Shown here piece by piece: positions 7,287 through 15,641 of a stretch of 20,384 bases of DNA. Position 1 is the stretch's first letter; the number at the start of each line of letters is the position of its first letter. Origin of the DNA: a virus; IMG/VR virus record IMGVR_UViG_3300032304_002309, positions 1-20,384 of that record. The stretch is one strand, 5' to 3'. The translations under genes were made by a program, and so were the position numbers. The notes under the pieces were generated by a model. That model had not been told where the DNA came from, searched no databases, and saw nothing but the letters and a program-made list of their open reading frames with translations.

Positions 7287-10200
7287 CTATTGACCCGTAT
7301 AAACAATACCAATCACAGAATTAGTATATTGTTTTGAAGTTAGATTAGTATAAGATTCTAATTCTCTCAAATCCAATATACCTTTAATTTCATAGTTCTT
7401 TTTATCACGATAGTTAGAACCGTAGCCGTTTTCAGAAGAAACCTCAATAACTAAATAAGGATCTATATTCGAGTCAATAGTGAAATTAAAAGGATAAAGA
7501 TTATCAATCCTTCTTCTTTCAGTAATATGTTGAATTGGAGCCAAATCTACTTCTTTCCATTCAGTAATATTTAACCAATTACTACCAGCTGTTCCACTAT
7601 CAATAAAAGGTGTTACAACTGAAGCCGTAGAAGATGTTCCAAATCCATAACTTGTAAAGATATAAAATTCTCTCTGATATTTAACTATGTCAGAAACATT
7701 GTAAACATTTCCCTTAGTCCACTCTGATATGTTCTCATATTTTCTCGGATTGTTAGTTTTATTGTTATCAATAAATGATTCATACAACTTATCATAATAA
7801 ACCACCCTATCACCAATCATATAATCTTTGAAAGCATACCATTCACGGTAAATCTGATAACTTCTTATATCAATTGTATAATAATCTGGTAACGTAGATT
7901 GTGTTATTCCAGGATACCTTGAAGGAACATCTGTTGGAAAGTAAAAATCCAATACACAATTATAAACAGTGGATCCATTATTCACTGGCATCAAATATAA
8001 CTCGTTCATTTTGAACGAAACTGGAGTAAAGTTTTCATAATGTTTAATAATATTAACATCTCTTACTATGTGAGTGATTGTTGATACACCCTGAAAGTCA
8101 GCTCTTCCAGTAATATCCAAAATCTTATGAGTGATTGGAATAATATTCTTCTGCAACCAATATTTCAAACCTTGAAGTTTCTTCTGAACCTCTTCTAATG
8201 TATAATTCAAAACATTATTACCCTCTCTATCTGTAATTCTATAAGTTAAATTGAATAGGTTAGTATCTGCATAATTTGGATTAGGAAAAGTATGTTTGAT
8301 AAAGTCATTTTCCTTCCAACCCTCAACAGTATTATCAAAAATATCCGGTATTTCAACTTTGAATAATTTAAAATAGTTTGGTGAATCGATATTGATATTT
8401 CTATAATATTCATTTAACTCTAAATCATTATATCCAAAGTAATTAATTGCATTAATGATAGATTTATAACTACCGATATATGGATATATGAGATTCTTCA
8501 TCATCAACATCTCTTTTCTCTTACGGTTTAAATAGACCCAATCGATTCCCTCTTCTTTAATATCATATTCTTTAAATATATAAACATCATCAGATGAAAC
8601 CAACTTCCCCACATTACCCAATTCTGTCTTGAATCGAATATCTTCAATTTCAGTTTGCCCATAAACATTAAATCTTCCAATCTCTTTATCCCAAACTTTA
8701 AACCTAACTGAAAGGTAAGTTGTTTGAGTGGTCTTAGGATAATCTGAAATAATAGTAGATTCAGTATCAAATTGATCAATTTGTTTGAAGAAATCTACAA
8801 CAATTGATTTAAAGTTTATTGCTCGTATTTTAACTAAATATCCATTATTCTTAGAAATGTATTGTTTTTTAGTATTTGTTTCATCCTTAATGAATAAAGC
8901 TAATTGTTGACCCACCTTTAAACCTCTGATATCACCATTTGAATAATTTAAAAAGTTACTTACCGAATTAACATCTAATGAAATGACACCATATCTATCA
9001 TTTGTTGTAGTTATAGTTTGTAAAGTAATTATATCAGATTGAGAAGTAGAAGTATTAATAGTAAAATCAACTGACTCTTTCTTATAGAGTTGTAATATAC
9101 TTCTTAAACCACCTTCAATCTGTGCATTGAAACCAATAAAACATTCAATTGGTTCAGGAACAATTGATAAGTCATCATTATCATCTAAGTAACTTAACTC
9201 ATTCTCAATAATTGGGAAAATAGTTTGTTGATATTCCGGTAAACTAACTCTGCCTATGCTTCTATTAGCCGATCTATTTAAATGAATAGTAGTCAAAGGT
9301 TTTGGACCAGTATAAGCCAATACTCCAGTGGTCGGCAATAAATCACCACTAAAATCATACATAAAAAATTCTGGAACGTTATCCGAAAACCATTTCCAAT
9401 ATAATGAAACTTTAACATCACCGTTGAAGTTTTCTCTTGGTCTTCTGATGAAATCTCTTGTATGTAACCATAAGTAATCTCTGTTGATGAAATTAGGATC
9501 TAAACTACCATAAAAGTTGTCAGTAACCGAGGAAGATGTTGAAGAAATTGGAACAAATGTAAATAATAAAGTCGGAACCACTTCAACAATAGTATTAGTA
9601 ATTGGTTGAATAGCCCAAACTGAATTTCTATCCAGATTCGAAATAATTTGAGTAGTAGGATCTGAAAGTATAACAGAATTAGATATTGCTCCAGTAGTAG
9701 CATCCATGGTCCAAATTCCATTAAAGGTAGGATCTTGATTAGAAATGTAAATATCACCATCATAATTATTATAAGCTTGAAATCCATAAAGATTCACAGG
9801 AGATTGAGTATAAACAGAATTATCCGTAACAGTGTCCCAGAGACTAAACTCAGGAGTGTCAGTTGATAAATGAAGGCCTGATAAAACTGGATTAAATGTT
9901 AAATAGTTTAAAGTTCCAGCAGTTGGTATAAGTGATGTAACAACACCAGCATCTATTTTATAAAGATTAGAAGAACTCCAAATATAAACACCTTCTGTTA
10001 CCGGATCATATATGATAGGATCATCTGTAAGACCAGAAATAGTATAAATTATAAATGTTAGTGAACCACCATCAACTCTCAAAACTGTTGAAGCATCTCG
10101 ACAAGTAACATACATATCACCTTCAAAATCATTGAAAGCCAAGTTCCAACTTCCATTATATGGTATAGACGAAATAGACGTAACTAAGACTCCTATATTG

Positions 10201-13103
10201 AAAATTTCAACTGATTGATCGGTTGTAACATAAACAAATCCGGTATTTCTATCAAAATCTAAAGCATAAGCATTTTGTGTAATAGTAATTTGACTAATAA
10301 TCGCATTAGCAAATGGGTCAATTTGCCAAAGTATATTCTGAGAAAGTGCCCAAATAAAATTATCAACCGAATTATAAATAATTTGAATACTATTCACATT
10401 TGACGGCAAATTAATAGTAGTAATTTGAGCACCAGTATCAGAATCATAAACACCAATATTATCACCAAATACAAAAATTGAACCTGATGGCTGAACATAT
10501 ATCAAATCAACCATGTTTGTTATTCCAGTAAATGTATTTACTGTATAAGTAGTATTTGAAATATTTACTAAATTGAAAGCTGAACTAAATTGTTGCAAAT
10601 CGAACATACCACCACTAGATGTAGGACTAGGAGGACAACCTGATTGTGAAAACCCAAGTGAAAATGCAACAACAGTATAAGGAGAAACAGAACAAACTCC
10701 ACCAGTGAGACCCCAAAAAGGTCCCTCATAACTTAGATTAATAATTCCTGGATCCAAGAATAAGACATTAAATTCCACATCCTGAAGTGGATAAACCGTA
10801 CCATTAATTCCAGTAACCATTCCAGTTGAAAATCCAGCAGTCTCCAATGATTGACTTGTTGAATAAGTAGCCAATAAAATCTCATTTGAAGTTAAAAGAG
10901 TTCCATGGTTTCCTAACATTTTATTCATAACTCTCCAATTAAAATCTCCAGGCAATACAGATTGACCAGCTCTAACCTCTATATCACATCTCTGGTTTTG
11001 ATTTTTCACATGAAATTTGATACTAGAAGCTAAATTATCAACATAGATACCAAAATTATCTAATATATCAGAATACTCATCTACCCAATTTTGTAAAGTA
11101 GTAGAAAGAGTAGATGTAAAAGTTGGAGATTGTGGTAAGGTGTGAGCAATACCATAAGACCTATTATTAACTCGTATATCAATCCAATTTCCTAAACTTG
11201 AAGTCATACCCTGAACAGACGGTTCATAGAAAAATAAATGTGACTTTTCAATATGAAAGTCAGCAGTCGTTCCAACCTTCACTTCAAATTGTAAAGGCAC
11301 ATTTGGATATTCAGTCCTCAAATTAATCGAATTATAGTAAGGTGAAACTATATCAATAGTTTGTAAAGTAGGAATAATACCTAAAGAAAGTAATACTACA
11401 CTATGAAGTGTCATCCAATTTCTCAAAGTCTTATCAATAGTCCTTTCTAAATCAATTGTTCCTGAAGTATAAACCCATCTTATTTCAGTTTGATAGACTT
11501 CTTTATTAATTATTATTATAAAACCATATTCATCTAAATCAGTGAAAACTATGTTGTAAGAGAAGTTTTGACTGAAATCGTAATTAAACTCTCTCTTTAA
11601 ATTTTCTTCTACTTCAATAGCTCTTTCAACTACCCACTTTTGGCTTCCTATTTGAAGAGAAGATGTAGGAGAGAATGATGAAGTCACTCCATAATAGTTT
11701 ACAACTGCATACTTTGAAGGATAAACCAAATCAGCACGGACTGTTCCACTCTCATAGTATAAATCTATATTCAAAATAGATAAATCAGAAGCAAATTTTT
11801 CAACAGCAGAGGCTAAAGTCACAGTAGATGACATTGTAAATGACTGACTGAAATATAACTTATCAGTTGTTAAATACAAATCAGCCGTAATTGATTCATA
11901 AAGTGGAGATTGATCCAATGGAAGATATGTCGGGATACCCCAATAAGTTAAATCATCTGGTGTGATTAAAGAAGTTGCTGACCAAGTATGTGTTTGAAGA
12001 CATTGTTTAATTGTATTATTCCATAAAACTTGTGTACCAGCTTCATAAGTAATTAAGTTAGCATTACCAACAAATGTAGGTATGCTAGACACATTAAAAA
12101 ACTGAGAACCATTAAGTGATGGTGGCACTGAAACAACTTTAAATTGTACACCAGGTTTGAAAATTGTTGGTATCGGAAGAACGTTTAAATCCAAGACATT
12201 TACATAGTTATATGTTGTTGAAGTAATCGGATCTGTTATAACCAATGGTGTAGATGAATCATAAAATATCATAGAACCACTGTAAACTTCAGGCAAGTCT
12301 GTTTTCATTAGGACTTCAATCCACAAATCGTGATTTGTAGGTAAGGTTGAAGTAAAATATTCATAATGGTCAATATCATAAATATTTTCATTTTTTATTG
12401 TGACAACAGTTGCATCAATATACTTATTAGTCTTATCATATAAGTCATTCTTCAAGGAATTGACAATATTTAACTTTCTATTTTTATATAATCTATTGTA
12501 GAAATCCTTTTCATTCCAAATAGATAGATTCTCAGCTAAAGTAGATGAACTAACATAATTATAAATACCAATAATATCAACCGATGAAATAGTTTTCCCT
12601 ACATAATTAGTCAATGTTTGCCAAGAATATGAAGTATTGAAAGTTCGGTTATCAACCATACTTATAATCAAAACAGCATCCTTCTTATTTCCAACAACCA
12701 CAAAAGTTCTATCAGTATTAGTAAATTCAAAAATGGATTGGTCAAATCTCAATAGAGCACCGAGTGGAAATTTCTTGTGAAAATCACTACCATAAATCCA
12801 TTTTGAATAAAAATTTGATTCAAAATTAACTGGCTCAATTAAATCAATTTGTTGATTTGTAAAATCAGAGTTATAGAAATGAAATCCAAACTCATTGAAT
12901 AACTGCCATCTTAAAAGAGTTAAATCGGACTGATTTTCATATTCAAATGCCTTAATCTTCTCAAACATATAAATAGCTTGAGTTTTAAAAGTATCATTAG
13001 AATTTTCATGAAATAGGATATCACCTTCATATCTCTCAAGTGTTTCATTATAATTAAAATTCAGAGCATTTCCTTCTTTATCATAGAATAGTAAGTTATT
13101 CAT
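7287..13103 (-). CDS. Giant baseplate / host-binding protein with beta-propeller and carbohydrate-binding-like modules
   Basis: 1938 residues, the largest gene here, convergent with gene 25. I cannot assign a T4 gene number with certainty; a gp7-like wedge protein is the closest guess. Visible parts in order: residues 1-250, an alpha/beta N-terminus; 351-389, a short module (QVLWNNTIKQCLQTHTW ... DLTYWG) like CBM5/12 chitin-binding domains; about 400-740, repeated beta-rich segments; 860-1177, seven or eight 38-42-residue beta units with a YVTN/NHL-propeller look (GFVYVTTDQSVEIFN, GDMYVTCRDASTVLRVD, GDIYISNQ); about 1505-1570, a segment around RKRKEMLMMKNLIYPYIGSY that recalls tail protein I/wedge proteins; 1752-1795 and 1796-1852, two more CBM5/12-like modules. 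The likely role is baseplate scaffold plus receptor contact. GAAGGA lies 7 nt before the ATG (13101-13103), a rare clear Shine-Dalgarno here. It has no signal peptide, as expected for a virion protein. Confidence 0.75.
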   Translation of the reverse strand: MNNLLFYDKEGNALNFNYNETLERYEGDILFHENSNDTFKTQAIYMFEKIKAFEYENQSDLTLLRWQLFNEFGFHFYNSDFTNQQIDLIEPVNFESNFYSKWIYGSDFHKKFPLGALLRFDQSIFEFTNTDRTFVVVGNKKDAVLIISMVDNRTFNTSYSWQTLTNYVGKTISSVDIIGIYNYVSSSTLAENLSIWNEKDFYNRLYKNRKLNIVNSLKNDLYDKTNKYIDATVVTIKNENIYDIDHYEYFTSTLPTNHDLWIEVLMKTDLPEVYSGSMIFYDSSTPLVITDPITSTTYNYVNVLDLNVLPIPTIFKPGVQFKVVSVPPSLNGSQFFNVSSIPTFVGNANLITYEAGTQVLWNNTIKQCLQTHTWSATSLITPDDLTYWGIPTYLPLDQSPLYESITADLYLTTDKLYFSQSFTMSSTVTLASAVEKFASDLSILNIDLYYESGTVRADLVYPSKYAVVNYYGVTSSFSPTSSLQIGSQKWVVERAIEVEENLKREFNYDFSQNFSYNIVFTDLDEYGFIIIINKEVYQTEIRWVYTSGTIDLERTIDKTLRNWMTLHSVVLLSLGIIPTLQTIDIVSPYYNSINLRTEYPNVPLQFEVKVGTTADFHIEKSHLFFYEPSVQGMTSSLGNWIDIRVNNRSYGIAHTLPQSPTFTSTLSTTLQNWVDEYSDILDNFGIYVDNLASSIKFHVKNQNQRCDIEVRAGQSVLPGDFNWRVMNKMLGNHGTLLTSNEILLATYSTSQSLETAGFSTGMVTGINGTVYPLQDVEFNVLFLDPGIINLSYEGPFWGLTGGVCSVSPYTVVAFSLGFSQSGCPPSPTSSGGMFDLQQFSSAFNLVNISNTTYTVNTFTGITNMVDLIYVQPSGSIFVFGDNIGVYDSDTGAQITTINLPSNVNSIQIIYNSVDNFIWALSQNILWQIDPFANAIISQITITQNAYALDFDRNTGFVYVTTDQSVEIFNIGVLVTSISSIPYNGSWNLAFNDFEGDMYVTCRDASTVLRVDGGSLTFIIYTISGLTDDPIIYDPVTEGVYIWSSSNLYKIDAGVVTSLIPTAGTLNYLTFNPVLSGLHLSTDTPEFSLWDTVTDNSVYTQSPVNLYGFQAYNNYDGDIYISNQDPTFNGIWTMDATTGAISNSVILSDPTTQIISNLDRNSVWAIQPITNTIVEVVPTLLFTFVPISSTSSSVTDNFYGSLDPNFINRDYLWLHTRDFIRRPRENFNGDVKVSLYWKWFSDNVPEFFMYDFSGDLLPTTGVLAYTGPKPLTTIHLNRSANRSIGRVSLPEYQQTIFPIIENELSYLDDNDDLSIVPEPIECFIGFNAQIEGGLRSILQLYKKESVDFTINTSTSQSDIITLQTITTTNDRYGVISLDVNSVSNFLNYSNGDIRGLKVGQQLALFIKDETNTKKQYISKNNGYLVKIRAINFKSIVVDFFKQIDQFDTESTIISDYPKTTQTTYLSVRFKVWDKEIGRFNVYGQTEIEDIRFKTELGNVGKLVSSDDVYIFKEYDIKEEGIDWVYLNRKRKEMLMMKNLIYPYIGSYKSIINAINYFGYNDLELNEYYRNINIDSPNYFKLFKVEIPDIFDNTVEGWKENDFIKHTFPNPNYADTNLFNLTYRITDREGNNVLNYTLEEVQKKLQGLKYWLQKNIIPITHKILDITGRADFQGVSTITHIVRDVNIIKHYENFTPVSFKMNELYLMPVNNGSTVYNCVLDFYFPTDVPSRYPGITQSTLPDYYTIDIRSYQIYREWYAFKDYMIGDRVVYYDKLYESFIDNNKTNNPRKYENISEWTKGNVYNVSDIVKYQREFYIFTSYGFGTSSTASVVTPFIDSGTAGSNWLNITEWKEVDLAPIQHITERRRIDNLYPFNFTIDSNIDPYLVIEVSSENGYGSNYRDKKNYEIKGILDLRELESYTNLTSKQYTNSVIGIVYTGQ
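7348..7421. repeat. 74-bp direct repeat, copy 2 (inside the giant gene's 3' end)
   Basis: Identical to 5097-5170. Homology continues downstream (7287-7347) only as a diverged match, and stops at 7421/7422 because copy 1 is cut there. Confidence 0.93.
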
Positions 13104-13124
13104 TAATCAGTCCTTCAATTTGAA

Positions 13125-13134
13125 TTATATATAA
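13125..13134 (-). promoter_or_regulatory. Promoter-like box TTATATATAA before the giant gene
   Basis: On the minus strand, 21 nt upstream of the ATG at 13101-13103, with GAAGGA between box and start. Long-spacing class. Confidence 0.45.
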
Positions 13135-13159
13135 AATATCTAATTCTTGATAAGGATTT

Positions 13160-13169
13160 TAATATATAA
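13160..13169 (+). promoter_or_regulatory. Promoter-like box TAATATATAA before the 226-residue gene
   Basis: Exact TAATATATAA, 18 nt upstream of the ATG at 13188. Divergent from the giant gene's box 25 bp away. Confidence 0.5.
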
Positions 13170-13187
13170 AAAAACTAATTCAAACTT

Positions 13188-13868
13188 ATGAAAGAAGAAT
13201 CTAAAGACTTACAAAAACATGGAGGTATAAATATCAAAGATTTTACACCTGAAAAAGGATATCTACCTATTGTCGATTTAGAGGAAAAAGACGCTGACTT
13301 AAAGACAATTAAAAAGTTTTCTGATTTTGGTTTTGACCCATCAGAAAATCTAAAATTCCATCTAGAGAACAAACTATCTGTATTAGATAATGTGTTCAGA
13401 CCAGGTTCAGAAGCATTCTTTTCACTTATAAAAGAAGCTAAAAATTTCATCAATTTACTATCTGAAAATGATAAACAAATCTTTGAAAATAGTGATTTAG
13501 GTGAATTTGTCCTATTTGAAGGTCAAATGGTTCCACTTGATTTACCAATGGAAAATGCTGAGACTATATTGGAAGCAAAATATAAAGGTAAAGAGGTCGA
13601 TTTGAATAAACCTATGAGAAGTTCAGGACCAAAGAAATATAAAGTTTATGTTAAAAATCCTAAAACTGGGAATGTAAAAGTAGTAAATTTTGGAGATGTT
13701 AAAGGAGGACTGAGTGCTAAAGTAAGTGATCCGAAAGCGAGGAAGGCATTTTCTAGTCGTATGGATTGTCCGTCAAAAAAGGATAAAACAAAAGCTGGGT
13801 ACTGGTCGTGTCGCCTCAATAAATTTGGTCACCTTTTTGGCGGATCCACCTATCCCGGGTTTTGGTAA
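13188..13868 (+). CDS. Phage protein with conserved C-terminal RKAFxxRxxCxxKxDKTxAxYWSCR motif
   Basis: 226 residues. The N-terminal 130 residues are acidic and poorly recognisable. From about residue 131 the protein becomes basic and strongly family-like: KYKGKEVDLNKPMRSSG, KKYKVYVKNPKTGNVKVVNF, then DPKARKAFSSRMDCPSKKDK and AGYWSCRLNKFG. I recognise this tail from many T4-like and marine phage proteins, where it sits at the end of head- or structure-associated proteins, but its function is unknown to me. The two cysteines (C194, C208) and basic residues would suit nucleic-acid or metal binding, which is inference. The last 80 or so bases (13801-13880) are about 51% G+C, far above the surroundings. 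First gene of the plus-strand block; divergent from the giant gene. Confidence 0.75.
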   Translation: MKEESKDLQKHGGINIKDFTPEKGYLPIVDLEEKDADLKTIKKFSDFGFDPSENLKFHLENKLSVLDNVFRPGSEAFFSLIKEAKNFINLLSENDKQIFENSDLGEFVLFEGQMVPLDLPMENAETILEAKYKGKEVDLNKPMRSSGPKKYKVYVKNPKTGNVKVVNFGDVKGGLSAKVSDPKARKAFSSRMDCPSKKDKTKAGYWSCRLNKFGHLFGGSTYPGFW

Positions 13869-13903
13869 TCTGGGGGAAGGTAAATAATATAATATGACTA
13901 TTT

Positions 13904-13913
13904 TTATATATAG
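13904..13913 (+). promoter_or_regulatory. Promoter-like box TTATATATAG before the small-gene operon
   Basis: Lies 3 nt upstream of the ATG at 13917. Short-spacing class. It heads the 13917-15955 operon; no similar box precedes the internal genes. Confidence 0.45.
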
Positions 13914-13916
13914 TCT

Positions 13917-14336
13917 ATGAAATACATAAAATCATATAAATTATTTGAATCTGTTGATAAAACATTTGTTAAAGATTTTTTAACAGACTTTGGTACACTT
14001 ATTTCTCTCAATTTTAGTCAGATAACTAAAATGGGTAAAGATGTTGATTCAACAAAAGAATTAACACTCATGATGCAACAACTTAGAAAACCAATAATAA
14101 ACGGTCAAACTTATTTTGATTTTCTCAAAGATAATATAAATACTATTCCAAATAATTCAAAGTTACTTTCCACACTTTTAGGTATAGTAAGAGATTTTTT
14201 AATTTATATAGAACCAAGAGTTAAGAAATTTGTAACTGACGAAGCTGCTTCTAATGGTGTTAATTATAAAGAAGCTTGGTTAAAAAGAATAGAAAAGATT
14301 AAAAACGATTACAAACTAATAATAACCCAACAATGA
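13917..14336 (+). CDS. Small helical protein with capsid-targeting-like N-terminus
   Basis: 139 residues, not recognised. The N-terminus MKYIKSYKLFESV resembles the T4 capsid-targeting peptide MKTYQEFIAEA, including an L-x-E|S sequence that fits the T4 prohead protease rule (L/I-x-E before a small residue). The rest is predominantly helical by composition, with alternating hydrophobic and charged residues and no catalytic motif. The stop TGA overlaps the next ATG (ATGA), so translation is probably coupled. First gene of a five- or six-gene operon. A role as an internal head protein is an inference. Confidence 0.75.
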   Translation: MKYIKSYKLFESVDKTFVKDFLTDFGTLISLNFSQITKMGKDVDSTKELTLMMQQLRKPIINGQTYFDFLKDNINTIPNNSKLLSTLLGIVRDFLIYIEPRVKKFVTDEAASNGVNYKEAWLKRIEKIKNDYKLIITQQ

Positions 14337-14596
14337 CATTACCTTTCATAGAAGAAAAAATTAGTGATAATCTCTTTATCAGAACTTTTAAACAAGAAAA
14401 TGATTCTGGAGAAATGGTTTGGCATCGTGACTACGAGGATCGAATAATCGAATCAATCGAGGAAACTGATTGGGGATTTCAGTTAGATAATCAACTACCT
14501 ATTCGTATTTCTGGTAAAATATATATACCAAGAGGAGTTTATCATCGTTTAATAAAAGGATCTGGTGATTTAAAAATAAAATTAGAAAAATTATGA
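14333..14596 (+). CDS. Small cupin-like protein
   Basis: 87 residues. The central block MVWHRDYEDRIIESIEETDWGFQLDNQLPIR, followed by IPRGVYHRLIKGSGDLKIKLE, looks like a minimal cupin barrel: a WHRD strand with possible metal ligands H and D, a loop, a 'P-x-G-x-x-H' type second motif (IPRGVYHR), and closing strands. Small proteins of this type occur in many large phages with unknown function. The sequence does not show whether metal is bound. It overlaps both neighbours by 4 bases (ATGA), so it is made as part of the operon. It has no capsid-targeting-like N-terminus, unlike its neighbours. Confidence 0.72.
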   Translation: MTLPFIEEKISDNLFIRTFKQENDSGEMVWHRDYEDRIIESIEETDWGFQLDNQLPIRISGKIYIPRGVYHRLIKGSGDLKIKLEKL

Positions 14597-15105
14597 AACA
14601 TCTAAGAAAATATAACGAAGCCTTTGGTCAAGAGTGTTCATTTGAAGATTTCAAAGATATTATGCTTGATATTTTAGATGATTTCAATTTTGAATATGAA
14701 TTTCATGATTATTCAAAAGATGAAAATCCTTTTTATGATTGTTTGATTGATTTATCCGGAAAAGAAGAATATGCTCTACATGATGATATACCTTCAATGA
14801 ACATAAATTTTCTTGGATGGAGAGAAGACCAAACATTACCACCAACGGATGATCCAGAAGAAATTACAAACGATGGAATAAACGACTGTGTAACATCAAT
14901 TAACGATAATATTGAAAGATTGGAAGAATTGAAAAAAAATTTAGCCAGTATAATTAAATATCAAAAAGATTGTTCAAAAGTATTTGAATTAATTAAAGTT
15001 GTTAATAACAGACTTAAAAAATTCTCTAACTGTTATCATTGTGCAATTGGATTCAATGATGGTGAGTTAAGGATAACATTTGAAATTAAAGATGAAGAGG
15101 ATTAA
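14593..15105 (+). CDS. Acidic hypothetical protein with capsid-targeting-like N-terminus
   Basis: 170 residues, not recognised. It starts MKHLRKYNEAFGQE, again close to the MK-x-hydrophobic-...-E/F pattern of neighbouring genes. It is strongly acidic (DDF, DDIP, DDPEE, EIKDEED) with a central helix DNIERLEELKKNLASIIKYQK and a C-terminal strand pair ending GELRITFEIK. Cysteines C15, C50, C98, C127, C143 and C146 are scattered and form no clear finger. The start overlaps the previous stop by 4 bases and the 3' end overlaps the next gene by 14 bases. Confidence 0.75.
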   Translation: MKHLRKYNEAFGQECSFEDFKDIMLDILDDFNFEYEFHDYSKDENPFYDCLIDLSGKEEYALHDDIPSMNINFLGWREDQTLPPTDDPEEITNDGINDCVTSINDNIERLEELKKNLASIIKYQKDCSKVFELIKVVNNRLKKFSNCYHCAIGFNDGELRITFEIKDEED

Positions 15106-15634
15106 ATCAGTTGAAAACTACATCTCTGAAAAATTGGGAATTGTTTCTAACCTAGAAACAATTGCCGACCATGTACTTTCTAAACTGGAAGAAAAAAACT
15201 ATTACCAATTAGAAACCAGAATAAGAGACTATGATGTCACAATCGAATTTTATGTACTATCCGATTTGGAAGAATCCGGATCTTTTTCAACAGTGGATCT
15301 AGATAAGAGAATCTTTAAGATAAAAATCAAAAAATTGAACAAATCAACACTAATCCACGAACTAAAACATTTAGATAGATTTTTAGTCAGAAACACAAAG
15401 AAAGGATTAAAATACGAATCGAGAAGTATAATGACACACATTACCAATTTCGTAACAAAGAACTTCAGTCACTTTTTTAAAGATAAAGAATCTGCGGAAA
15501 TGCTTAGTCTAATAATCTATTATTCCAATCCAGATGAATTTGAATCACACTTTAATGGCATCTATCATCAATTAAAAAACATCATATCAGAGAAAATGTC
15601 CAAAGAGGAAAAAATTAAATTAATTAACGAATAA
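15092..15634 (+). CDS. HExxH metallopeptidase-like protein with capsid-targeting-like N-terminus
   Basis: 180 residues from the ATG at 15092; an upstream in-frame TTG at 15080 would add four residues but lies deeper in the previous gene. Residues 85-94 read STLIHELKHL: H89-E90-x-x-H93 is the zinc-binding and catalytic motif of gluzincin-type peptidases. A downstream block YYSNPDEFESHFNGIY (143-158) matches the position where small phage and bacterial zincins carry a third ligand (E149, E151 or H153). The fold before it (VTIEFYVLSDLEESGSF, KRIFKIKIKKL) gives the beta strands normally found ahead of the HExxH helix. The N-terminus MKRIKSVENYISEKL contains I-S-E, consistent with prohead-protease removal. 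The target is unknown. It could act on prohead components or on host proteins after injection; both are inference. Confidence 0.7.
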   Translation: MKRIKSVENYISEKLGIVSNLETIADHVLSKLEEKNYYQLETRIRDYDVTIEFYVLSDLEESGSFSTVDLDKRIFKIKIKKLNKSTLIHELKHLDRFLVRNTKKGLKYESRSIMTHITNFVTKNFSHFFKDKESAEMLSLIIYYSNPDEFESHFNGIYHQLKNIISEKMSKEEKIKLINE

Positions 15635-15641
15635 CTACAAG

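Noticed and set aside
5097-7421. Direct repeats flanking a nuclease gene, as in a transposon with target-site duplication
   Set aside because: At 74 bp the repeats are far too long for a target-site duplication. They lie in the coding end of the giant gene, no transposase or terminal inverted repeats are present, and a gene 25 fragment lies inside. Recombination explains it better.
8528-9787. Two short minus-strand frames within the giant gene (8528-8779 and 9500-9787)
   Set aside because: Both are out of frame with the intact giant gene, have no upstream signals, and have low-complexity hydrophobic translations.
13175-13453. Minus-strand frame opposite the start of the 226-residue gene
   Set aside because: The plus-strand gene has a promoter-like box and a family-conserved C-terminus. 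The minus frame is its shadow.
13841-13860. Adjacent GGATCC and CCCGGG sites suggesting cloning-vector sequence
   Set aside because: Both fall inside an open frame that continues a conserved phage protein motif, so they are natural coding sequence.
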